Assembly: GCF_002153425.1 (NCBI RefSeq)
Contig: NZ_KZ119600.1
Location: 4,522,442-4,585,181, forward strand
Length of the DNA stretch: 62,740 nt
Direction of reading: 5' to 3'
Source of the DNA: Litchfieldia alkalitelluris
Lineage (GTDB): Bacteria; Bacillota; Bacilli; Bacillales; Salisediminibacteriaceae
The translations under genes and the position numbers were made by a program. How positions within the stretch are numbered: the first letter of the stretch is position 1; the number at the start of each line of letters is the position of its first letter. The notes beneath the pieces were generated by a model. It saw nothing but the letters and a program-made list of their open reading frames with translations. It was not told the DNA's origin and ran no database searches. Shown one piece after another: positions 54,241-61,912 of the stretch.

Positions 54241-54293
54241 AAAAACGGCTGCTATAGGGGAGCAAATCAAACTTCCCTAAGCAGTCGTTTTTA
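54241..54293. terminator. bidirectional terminator
   Basis: AAAACGGCTGC with AGGGGAG pairs with TTCCCTAAGCAGTCGTTTT (imperfect), between convergent genes. Confidence 0.78.
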
Positions 54294-54989
54294 TTAATCG
54301 TCTGTTTTCGTCTTTTTAAAACATATAAGGGTGAACAGTGCGGCTCCAATTACCCAAATCGTAACAACACCCAATGGTAGCCATGAGCCCGTATCACTCA
54401 CTTTCATTACTTGCATAAGTGGGAAGTTGTCAGCTAGTTTTAACCCAAAACTCCCCTCCGGTAAACCGAGAAATTCAATCATTGGTGTGAACCCGAATAA
54501 AAACATAACTGGCATCATGTAGGCAGATGTTGATGCAATCGATTTGGAGAATAACCCAATCCCAATGCCAAGGAATAGAAAAAACAAAAACAATAAAAAT
54601 AAGCCAATTATTGTATAGATATTTAAAATAGGCCCAAAACCTATGATGGAGAATGAAATGACTAAAGTAATTAGAGTCATCAGACCTGTTACAAGACTTT
54701 TCCCGATTATGATATCTAGAAACGATGCTGGTGATAGCATAAGTCCCCTTAAAGTTTTCTTCTCATTCTCCTCCGCCATCATCGTCATCATGATACTTGT
54801 TGTAACTGCTGAAAAAATGACTCCAACAACGATATATATGACTACCAGTGGAAGCTCTTCACCTTCTCCAAGTCTACTATAAACAACTGCTAATACAATT
54901 GGTATGATCGGCATCATTAAGAGCATCATGTTTTTCATGAAGTCTTTTAAATCCTTTTCAAAGATGGCACTTATGCGCTGCGTATTCAT
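54294..54989 (-). CDS. ABC-2 type permease
   Basis: 231 residues with six membrane helices, ABC-2 permease layout: N-terminal cytosolic ISAIFEKDLKDFMKN, then helices separated by EENEKKTLRGLMLSP, the conserved 'EKE' type loop of this family. Starts on the last base of the ATPase gene, so it is its membrane partner. Confidence 0.88.
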   Translation of the reverse strand: MNTQRISAIFEKDLKDFMKNMMLLMMPIIPIVLAVVYSRLGEGEELPLVVIYIVVGVIFSAVTTSIMMTMMAEENEKKTLRGLMLSPASFLDIIIGKSLVTGLMTLITLVISFSIIGFGPILNIYTIIGLFLLFLFFLFLGIGIGLFSKSIASTSAYMMPVMFLFGFTPMIEFLGLPEGSFGLKLADNFPLMQVMKVSDTGSWLPLGVVTIWVIGAALFTLICFKKTKTDD

Positions 54990-55837
54990 TACACCAACTC
55001 CTTTCCAGTAACTTTCAAGAAGATTTGACCAAGCGTCGGTTTATCAGTATGCAATGATTTTACGCGGTCATTTACAATGAGGTCTCGAATTTTATCACCA
55101 TTCTTCGCTTCATTTTCAATTATTAACTTTTTCCCATCAAAGGTTTCCACATGAAAAGCGTGGGTAGAATATTTATAACGGAGTTCCTCAGGACTGCCCA
55201 TCTCTTGCAGCTCCCCTTTATTTAAAAATGCAACACGATCACATAACAAGGTAGCTTCTTCCATATCGTGTGTGGTCAGAAAGATTGTCGTACCCGCTTC
55301 ATTCAGTTTCTGTAGGCCACGGTGGATATGCGCCATATTTCCAGGATCTAACGCAGAAGTAGGCTCATCAAGAAACACAATTTCAGGTTGATGAATCAGT
55401 GCTTTAGCAAGCAATACTCGTTGCTTCATTCCTTTTGATAACTTTGACACTATTTTTTTCCGCGCATCCACCAAATCTACTTCATGAAGTATCACATCTA
55501 TTTGTTCAAGCGGTGCATGATATAACTTACAAAACAGTTTCAAGTTATCATAGACTGTTAGACGTTCATATAACGAACTATTATCTGATAAAATTCCAAT
55601 TCTTGATCTAAAGTTAGCCCTGCTAAATTTCTGTGAATGAACATCTAGTACTTTCACGTAACCATCTTTTTGAACAAGTTCTCCTGTCAAAATTTTAATT
55701 GTCGTAGTTTTCCCAGAACCACTTGGCCCGAGAAATCCAAATATTTCACCTTTTTTCACTTGAAAGCTAATATCATTAATTACTTGATTTTGGTGAAAAG
55801 CCTTCTTTAATCCTTGTACCTCAATTGCATAATCCAA
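54989..55837 (-). CDS. ABC transporter ATP-binding protein
   Basis: 282 residues from TTG 55837 behind AAAGGAGG; a longer frame from 55870 reads through that site. Walker A GPSGSGKTT, Q-loop region, signature LSKGMKQRV, Walker B EIVFLDEPTSALD, His-switch TTHD. ABC-2 exporter ATPase of the drug/bacteriocin-type group. The substrate is unknown. Encoded with the permease and downstream of the LytTR regulator. Confidence 0.94.
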   Translation of the reverse strand: MDYAIEVQGLKKAFHQNQVINDISFQVKKGEIFGFLGPSGSGKTTTIKILTGELVQKDGYVKVLDVHSQKFSRANFRSRIGILSDNSSLYERLTVYDNLKLFCKLYHAPLEQIDVILHEVDLVDARKKIVSKLSKGMKQRVLLAKALIHQPEIVFLDEPTSALDPGNMAHIHRGLQKLNEAGTTIFLTTHDMEEATLLCDRVAFLNKGELQEMGSPEELRYKYSTHAFHVETFDGKKLIIENEAKNGDKIRDLIVNDRVKSLHTDKPTLGQIFLKVTGKELV

Positions 55838-55908
55838 TATTGAAAACCTCCTTTGATAAGCTACATTCATCGTATACTGTAACTGTTGTCTTTACAGCCA
55901 TATCAAGA

Positions 55909-55939
55909 TGAAATGTACATAAAAGAGGTTGAAGTGTAC
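55909..55939 (-). promoter_or_regulatory. candidate LytTR operator (two direct repeats)
   Basis: TGAAATGTAC (55909-55918) and TGAAGTGTAC (55930-55939) are direct repeats 21 bp apart, two helical turns, upstream of the ABC operon. LytTR proteins bind such spaced direct repeats. Confidence 0.5.
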
Positions 55940-55991
55940 CGATATAATATTCAATACGACTCATTTTTTCCCATGGCATACCGAACTGTAC

Positions 55992-56942
55992 TTATTTAAG
56001 GTTGAACATTTCTTGGATATCTTGTATTTTGGTCCGTGACAGTGGAATAGTCGATTGGACTCGATTATCAATTCTAAGGGAGTACGTGTTTTTTGACCAA
56101 GTGATGATCTCACGAACTTTTTGTAAATTTACTATGTAAGACCGGTGACACCTAAAAAACCCATAAATCTCTAACGTTTTTTCAGTTTCAGCAAGTGTAG
56201 CATCCATAGCGTAAGATGTATCATTTATAACAATCATCGATTTACCATCTTGACTTTCAATGTAATCAATTTCAAGGGGGTCAAATAATATCACTTTGTC
56301 ATCTACTTTCGCAGGAATCTTAAATAGTTTTACCGTCGATGGTGTGAAAGCTTGCCCTTCATCTATAGGCTCTGAATCACTACTCTCTACTTCGATCTCA
56401 TGAAGCCCTTTCTCATTCAGCTTATAAGCAACATTTCCTAGAAGCAGCGCGTGCTCCATATTAGAAACGAGAATAAGGGTGGGAATATTGTACTTCTTAA
56501 ATTGTTCTAACAGCGTAAGAAAAGTATTAGTCGTTTTAATATCGACACCATGTATTGGCTCCACAAAAACTTTTGGGTGAGTATTAGTCATATAGTATTT
56601 AGCGAAATACACTCTCCTTTGCTCGGATCGGGTACACTTTTTAAGAACCTTTTTTACACAAGCCTGTAAATCAAAGAGCACAAGTACCTCTGCAATTGGT
56701 ATTTTACATTCAAACCACTTATGGTAAAAAGCAATGTTATCTTCTACAGTTAATCGTTCGTATAATCCTTCCTTCATATCAAAAACTGAAATTCCACTCT
56801 CATGCATTAAGGTATTTATTAATTCTGCCTGCAATTCCATATCACTGTGTACAGCAGTAATATTGGCTTCGTCCAAGTCTAGGGTGAATTGAGGCAGGAT
56901 TTCATTTTTTTCATTTTGGTTATTTATTTTAAAACTAGTCAT
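55992..56942 (-). CDS. LytTR regulator fused to a degenerate ABC-ATPase domain
   Basis: 316 residues. Residues 1-205 resemble a shrunken ABC ATPase: GLYERLTVEDNIAFYHKWF, KKCTRSEQRRVYFAKYY, PKVFVEPIHGVD and LVSNMEHALLLG line up with SLYERLTVYDNLKLF, SKGMKQRVLLAK, PEIVFLDEPTSALD and TTHDMEEATLLCD in the neighbouring ATPase. Walker A is missing and Walker B Asp-Glu is lost. Residues 215-316 are a LytTR DNA-binding domain (IDYIESQDGKSMIVI, FFRCHRSYIVNLQKV). Probably regulates the ABC operon 150 bp downstream. Confidence 0.88.
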   Translation of the reverse strand: MTSFKINNQNEKNEILPQFTLDLDEANITAVHSDMELQAELINTLMHESGISVFDMKEGLYERLTVEDNIAFYHKWFECKIPIAEVLVLFDLQACVKKVLKKCTRSEQRRVYFAKYYMTNTHPKVFVEPIHGVDIKTTNTFLTLLEQFKKYNIPTLILVSNMEHALLLGNVAYKLNEKGLHEIEVESSDSEPIDEGQAFTPSTVKLFKIPAKVDDKVILFDPLEIDYIESQDGKSMIVINDTSYAMDATLAETEKTLEIYGFFRCHRSYIVNLQKVREIITWSKNTYSLRIDNRVQSTIPLSRTKIQDIQEMFNLK

Positions 56943-57163
56943 GTTTTAGACTCCAGTTCTCAAAGTGAAATTCACATAAGCTTATGGTTTTCATTCCTAT
57001 ACATATTTTACATACGATGTTGGAAATCCTTCTAAATGTATATGAACGCCCCTCAAAGTTGCGTACTATTAAAAATATTTCAACAATTTACTATACTAAA
57101 CTAACTTATTGACGAGTCGATATTCTATAAATATTCAAAAAATATTATAAAAACACTTTATAT

Positions 57164-57180
57164 ATGCAATTTTGTTGCAT
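57164..57180. promoter_or_regulatory. palindrome, candidate operator of the YjiH-type gene
   Basis: ATGCAA-TTTTG-TTGCAT in the AT-rich leader, 18 bp upstream of the promoter below. Confidence 0.35.
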
Positions 57181-57197
57181 AAAAATAAATTTTTATG

Positions 57198-57226
57198 TTG
57201 ATTAATTCATGATTGTGTATTAATAT
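57198..57226 (+). promoter_or_regulatory. SigA-type promoter of the YjiH-type gene
   Basis: TTGATT (57198-57203), 17 bp, TAATAT (57221-57226). Confidence 0.45.
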
Positions 57227-57271
57227 AGATTTTGTTGAATAATAATTTATTTATTTTTGGAGGAGAACACG

Positions 57272-58675
57272 TTGAGTAATAATAGCAATCATACAAATAA
57301 TAATATATCACCTAAAGCTTTTTGGAAATTTTTGATTCCATCACTGATTGGTATCGGATTGTTTATGACTCCAGTACCAGTCGATGGGGGTTTTACAATC
57401 CCTGTTGCCCTTCTTGCAAATTGGTTAAAGGATTTAGTAGGGGCATTTCTACCTGAAATTATGACCGCTATCATAACTTTAAGTTTTGTAGGTGTCGCGA
57501 TACAAAAACACGTAAAGCCAAAAGTGCTAACATCAAGCCCATTCTTTGTTAAGCTGTTTGATGTGAGTCCTTTCTGGTATGCTACCCGCCTTATTGGGAT
57601 GGTCTTAGCAATCATGACTTACTTCCAAATCGGACCAGACTATGTACACGACCCGTATACTGGTGGATTACTATTAGGGGACGGAGGACTTCTTCATACT
57701 CTATTTGCAATCTTTATTTTTGCAGGACTATTCCTACCATTATTACTTAATTTCGGTTTATTAGAATTCTTTGGTTCCATGCTTACAAAAGTGATGCGTC
57801 CTTTATTTAAACTTCCTGGACGTTCTTCAATTGATTCCCTTACTTCTTGGTTAGGGGACGGAACTCTAGGGGTTGTGTTAACTAACAAGCAATACGAAGA
57901 AGGCTATTACTCTCAGCGAGAAGCAGCTGTAATCGGTACAACATTCTCTGTTGTTTCTATTACGTTTTCTTTAGTAGTAATTGAGGAAGTTGGACTTCAA
58001 CACATGTTCCTGCCTTTCTATGCAACTATCTTATTCGCTGGTTTCGTAGCAGCAATTATTATGCCGCGAATTCCACCTTTATCTAGAAAACCGTTAACGT
58101 ATGCAAACGGACAAGAAGTAAAGCTTGATGAAACAGTACCTGCTCATGTGAAGCCTTTGAAATTTGGATTCATTAATCTTACTCCAGCAAAATGGGGATT
58201 CACAAAAGCAAAAGAGCAAGCTGATAAAAACACAAGTATTAAATCGTTTTTACAAGACGGATCTAAGAATGTTCTAGACTTATTACTAGGAGTTACTCCT
58301 GTTGTTATGGCTTTTGGTACAATTGCATTAATCATAGCTGAAAACACAAGCTTCTTTGCTTGGGTTGGTTATCCTTTTGTTCCTATTCTAGAGCTCATGC
58401 AAGTACCTGAGGCTGCTGCTGCATCTGAAACGTTAGTTGTAGGATTTGCAGACATGTTCTTACCAGCTATTTTTGCAAGTGGCATAGAAAGTGAAATGAC
58501 TCGATTCATTATCGCCTGTGTATCTGTCACACAGTTAATCTATTTATCGGAAGTTGGGGGCGTACTTCTCGGTTCCAAAATTCCGATTAACTTTAAAGAC
58601 TTAGTAATTATTTTCTTAGAAAGAACAATCATCACACTACCAATTATTGTTGTCATCGCACATTTTATATTTTAA
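57272..58675 (+). CDS. YjiH family membrane protein (nucleoside-gate domain)
   Basis: 467 residues from TTG 57272 behind GGAGGAG. About ten membrane helices; Asn/Ser-rich cytosolic start, GLFMTPVPVDGGFTIPVALL and a C-terminal half carrying 'gate' motifs (LLNFGLLEFFGSMLTKVMRPLF, SWLGDGTLGVVLTNKQYEEGYYSQREAAVIGTTFSVVS). Matches YjiH, often linked to transport of small organic ions in other bacteria; substrate here unknown. Confidence 0.88.
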   Translation: MSNNSNHTNNNISPKAFWKFLIPSLIGIGLFMTPVPVDGGFTIPVALLANWLKDLVGAFLPEIMTAIITLSFVGVAIQKHVKPKVLTSSPFFVKLFDVSPFWYATRLIGMVLAIMTYFQIGPDYVHDPYTGGLLLGDGGLLHTLFAIFIFAGLFLPLLLNFGLLEFFGSMLTKVMRPLFKLPGRSSIDSLTSWLGDGTLGVVLTNKQYEEGYYSQREAAVIGTTFSVVSITFSLVVIEEVGLQHMFLPFYATILFAGFVAAIIMPRIPPLSRKPLTYANGQEVKLDETVPAHVKPLKFGFINLTPAKWGFTKAKEQADKNTSIKSFLQDGSKNVLDLLLGVTPVVMAFGTIALIIAENTSFFAWVGYPFVPILELMQVPEAAAASETLVVGFADMFLPAIFASGIESEMTRFIIACVSVTQLIYLSEVGGVLLGSKIPINFKDLVIIFLERTIITLPIIVVIAHFIF

Positions 58676-58676
58676 G

Positions 58677-58708
58677 AAAAGTCGGGGACCTGGTCCCCGA
58701 CTTTTTTG
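58677..58708 (+). terminator. intrinsic terminator of the YjiH-type gene
   Basis: AAAAGTCGGGGACC pairs with GGTCCCCGACTTTT; near-copy at 60027-60056. Confidence 0.88.
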
Positions 58709-58731
58709 TGAACTTTAAAGAATTTGTGCTG

Positions 58732-59603
58732 GACCACGATTAAGCGGGTTCATAACGACTGTTTTCAAATTTTATCAGAGCAAACGGTCGATTAAGCGGG
58801 TTCATACCGACCGTTCAGAAGTTTTGTCAGAGCAAACGGTCGATTAAACAAGCTCTTATCGACTGTTTTCAAATTTTGTCACAGCAAACAGTCGATTAAA
58901 CAACCTCTTACCGACCGTTTTCAAATTTTTTCATAGCAAACGGTCGATTAAACAAGCTCTTACCGACTGTATTCAAATTCTGTCACAGCAAACGGTCGAT
59001 TAAACAAGCTCTTACCGACCGTTTTCAAATTTTTTCATAGCAAACGGTCGATAAAACAACCTCTTACCGACCGTTTTCAAATTTTGTCACAGCATACGGT
59101 CGATTAAACAACCTCTTATCGACTGTTTTCAAATTTTGTCATAGCAAACGGTCGATTAAACAACCTCTTACCGACTGTTTAGAAGTTTTATCAGAGCAAA
59201 CGGTCGATTAAACAACCTCTTACCGACCGTTTAGAAGTTTTGTCACAGCAAACGGTCGATAAAACAACCTCTTATCTACTGTTTTCAAATTTTGTCATAG
59301 CAAACAGTCGATAAAACAAGCTCTTATCGACCGTTTAGAAGTTTTATCAGAGCAAACGGTCGATTAAACAAGCTCTTATCGACTGTTTTCAAATTTTGTC
59401 ACAGCAAACAGTCGATAAAACAAGTTAATAACGACTGTTTAGAAGTTTTGTCACAGCAAACGGTCGATTAAACAAGCTCTTACCGACTGTTTAGAAGTTT
59501 TGTCACAGCAAACAGTCGATTAAACATGCTCTTACCGACTGTTTTCAAATTTTGTCACAGCAAACAGTCGATTAAACAAGTTAATAACGACCGTTTAGAA
59601 GCT
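58732..59603. repeat. tandem array 5: about seventeen 52-bp palindromic units
   Basis: Right arms AAC(G/A)GTCG recur every 52 bp (58784 to 59564 in exact register). Left arm CGAC(C/T)GTT and right arm enclose TTCAAATTTTGTCACAGCA or TAGAAGTTTTGTCACAGCA; linker ATTAAACAAGCTCTTAC-like. Sixteen units have both arms; the last has lost its right arm. Layout as in array 3. Confidence 0.94.
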
Positions 59604-59701
59604 TAACTAAGCAGATCAAACAGCCTGGTCCCCGAATTTTCCCGAAATTTTAACTTTAAGACACTCAGAGGACTCAAGCTCTTTGGTTTTCTTTTCTAAA
59701 T

Positions 59702-59920
59702 TTAAGATACGCCCTTATCTTTTGTTTCTTTATTAGTTGTCATTTCCCATCCAAATGCAGTTTCAAGTTTCACCCATATAAATATGCCAACTGAAATCCA
59801 TATAATGGGTCCTACTATCCGTGAGCCAAAAAATAATCCATAAATAAATGATTCATTAATTATCCCTAGGGTTAAAAGTATAAAAGCTCCAAAAATTGCG
59901 GACTTATGTTTATTTTGCAT
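59702..59920 (-). CDS. small membrane protein of unknown function (72 aa)
   Basis: ATG behind GAGGAGGTGG. Two membrane helices (about 7-30 and 34-50) and a charged tail (TTNKETKDKGVS). No family recognised. Confidence 0.6.
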   Translation of the reverse strand: MQNKHKSAIFGAFILLTLGIINESFIYGLFFGSRIVGPIIWISVGIFIWVKLETAFGWEMTTNKETKDKGVS

Positions 59921-60026
59921 ATAACCACCTCCTCACTCACCCTTCCAGTATTTGTTATTCCATATACAATTTTTATTCTATACCACTAACATTTATCCTT
60001 TATTTTCCATAAGATTTTAACATCGA

Positions 60027-60085
60027 AAATTCGGGGACCTGGTCCCCGAATTTTTTGTGAACTTTAACAAATTTGTGCGGGACCA
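60027..60085. repeat. second copy of the GGGGACCTGGTCCCC terminator-like block
   Basis: AATTCGGGGACCTGGTCCCC and the following TTTTTTGTGAACTTTAA plus AATTTGTGCGGGACCA repeat about 55 bp of 58681-58735, then add a further GGGACCAGGTCCC. Confidence 0.65.
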
Positions 60086-60121
60086 GGTCCCCGACTATAA
60101 TGTGAACTAGAGGTGATTTCA

Positions 60122-60859
60122 GTGAAAACGAAAAAATCAAAACAGGAAATTCGTGAGGCAGTTTGGGATACCATGATGGAACAAAAGGTTGGCAGGTTTC
60201 CATTTCCTTTAAAAGGGCGGATACCCAACTTTAAAGGAGCAGAAAAGGCTGCGGCTCATGTTTTTCAAATGAAAGAATACATAGAAGCGAAGGTAGTAAA
60301 GGTGAACCCTGATTCTCCAATGCTACCAATCCGCACACAAGTTTTAAAGGACGGAAAAATACTGCTAGTTCCAACACCACGCCTAAAAGACGGATTTATT
60401 CATGTAGATCCCGCTTCTGTACCGCCTGGAGAAGAAAAGAAAGCAGCTAGCTTAAAAAACATATTAAACTATGGAGAAGTAATCCCATTAAAGGAACTGC
60501 CAACTATTGATCTGTTATTTGTTGGTTCGGTTGCCCTGCACAGGGATGGACGAAGACTCGGAAAAGGAGAAGGCTACGCGGACAGGGAATACGCAATTAT
60601 AAGGGAGCTTGGTAACCCACCAATTCCTATTATTGGAACAATCCACTCTGTCCAACTTGTGGAAGATGACCTTCCAAAGGACGAATATGATTTAACGGTG
60701 GACTGGATCGCAACGGAGGAAGGATTGATCAAAACTAATTCCCCTTACGAAAAACCTTCAGGAATTATTTGGGAAGAAGTAACAGATGAAGAGATGGAGA
60801 AAATGCCTGTCCTACAGGAAATATGGAATATAACTAGGGGAACTGAAACTAGAAAATAA
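60122..60859 (+). CDS. 5-formyltetrahydrofolate cyclo-ligase family protein
   Basis: 245 residues from GTG 60122 behind AGAGGTG. Family motif GKGEGYADREYAII (counterpart of GxGxGYYD), VGSVALHRDGRRLG and TIHSVQLVEDDLPKDEYDLTVDWIATE. N-terminal KQEIREAVWDTM as in the family. Longer than the usual 180-200 residues and closer to the archaeal/MTHFSD-like branch, so the true substrate may differ from 5-formyl-THF. Confidence 0.88.
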   Translation: MKTKKSKQEIREAVWDTMMEQKVGRFPFPLKGRIPNFKGAEKAAAHVFQMKEYIEAKVVKVNPDSPMLPIRTQVLKDGKILLVPTPRLKDGFIHVDPASVPPGEEKKAASLKNILNYGEVIPLKELPTIDLLFVGSVALHRDGRRLGKGEGYADREYAIIRELGNPPIPIIGTIHSVQLVEDDLPKDEYDLTVDWIATEEGLIKTNSPYEKPSGIIWEEVTDEEMEKMPVLQEIWNITRGTETRK

Positions 60860-60939
60860 AATGCCTACTAAGACGCACTTGTCCTAAAAGTTATAAAAAA
60901 ATAGAGGAATATATTAGTGTTGCACTAACTTTATTACTA

Positions 60940-61491
60940 CTATGGCTGGGTTAAAATAGGGTCAGAAAAGTTAATTTCTATTAAATTAATTTTCCAGCCC
61001 TCCTCCTCTATTTTTAAATGTATATCCCACAAATATGTAATCTCCTCAGGCAGTATTTCATGATAATGTAATACAACCCCTTCGATATTTATTTGAAAGT
61101 CCATTAACTCCAGATCAGGCTCTGAAACAAATTCATATAATTGCTTTGATGGAAATGTTATTAGGTTTTCTTCCCCCTCTGTGTCCTCTTCAAAAGTCAC
61201 TGATTTGGAAAAATAAGGCTTCGCTTCTTCAATACTACTAGTTTCTAAGAAGGTCTCTACTGTTTTTATAGCAGATACAATCTCTTTAGTGTCTACTAAA
61301 TCTGCCGCGGCCATCAACGCCTCCTGCTCTAGTAATTCAGTCTTCAATCGTTCATTTTCACTTTGCAGCTGTCCAACATTCAAATCCTCACTTGCAGTTT
61401 TACCGCTGTTTCCCTGCGGTTCACTGAAAACAAACAGCACAGTAATGACTAAAACAACCATTACAAATATGCTAAAGTAGCTTTTACTCAT
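60940..61491 (-). CDS. membrane-anchored extracellular protein of unknown function
   Basis: 183 residues. One N-terminal hydrophobic helix (about 5-24), a coiled coil (QLQSENERLKTELLEQEALM), then an alpha+beta domain resembling nuclear-transport-factor-2-like folds (ETFLETSSIEEAKPYFSKSVTFEED ... WDIHLKIEEEGWKINLIEI). Acidic. Probably anchored outside the membrane. Confidence 0.65.
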   Translation of the reverse strand: MSKSYFSIFVMVVLVITVLFVFSEPQGNSGKTASEDLNVGQLQSENERLKTELLEQEALMAAADLVDTKEIVSAIKTVETFLETSSIEEAKPYFSKSVTFEEDTEGEENLITFPSKQLYEFVSEPDLELMDFQINIEGVVLHYHEILPEEITYLWDIHLKIEEEGWKINLIEINFSDPILTQP

Positions 61492-61666
61492 ATATGTTTA
61501 ACTGCACTCCTTTCTAAATTATGCCTCCCTCTATAAAGTAAAAATATCTCTTAAATGCTCCTGATATCTCAGGATTTTAAAACCAACCAATAGTAAAGAC
61601 AAAAGAATCGTTGGATGAGAGTGGTAGAGCTTAATAATATTTACAGATAATAGGCCATCCTAACGT

Positions 61667-61685
61667 CCAAACTGGATGAGTTTGG
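61667..61685. repeat. perfect hairpin next to the insertion-sequence end
   Basis: CCAAACT-GGATG-AGTTTGG, flanked by AAAAAA. May be the target or end structure of the IS110-family element. Confidence 0.4.
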
Positions 61686-61689
61686 AAAA

Positions 61690-61912
61690 AATAGTATGAC
61701 CGTGCTCCTAATCTCCACGACACTCGCGGCCGCTCACCCTCCCATGTCTCTCCGGATGGTTCTCCATACATTCCTTCGTCCTGCGTATCCACGAGGTGGA
61801 GGTCGGATAAGCTCCTATGCTGGGTCTATGCCCGTATGGAATAAATATGCTCCGACTCTGCACTATTGGTATTTGTCATTAACTATAGTTCTTGCTTTGC
61901 TTTTAAATTAGA
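61690..61912 (-). ncRNA. candidate bridge RNA region of an IS1111-group element
   Basis: About 220 bp, GC-richer than its surroundings and without a credible gene, directly downstream of the transposase. On the minus strand GTCGGA (61856-61851) pairs with TCCGAC (61807-61802) around an internal loop with further short helices, and a second block (CTCCACC..TATGGAG) can fold. In IS1111-group IS110 elements the bridge RNA lies in this 3' non-coding end. Exact ends not determined. Confidence 0.5.

Noticed and set aside
61696-61911. 71-codon plus-strand frame downstream of the transposase
   Set aside because: No ribosome site; the region is the structured non-coding end of the IS110-family element.
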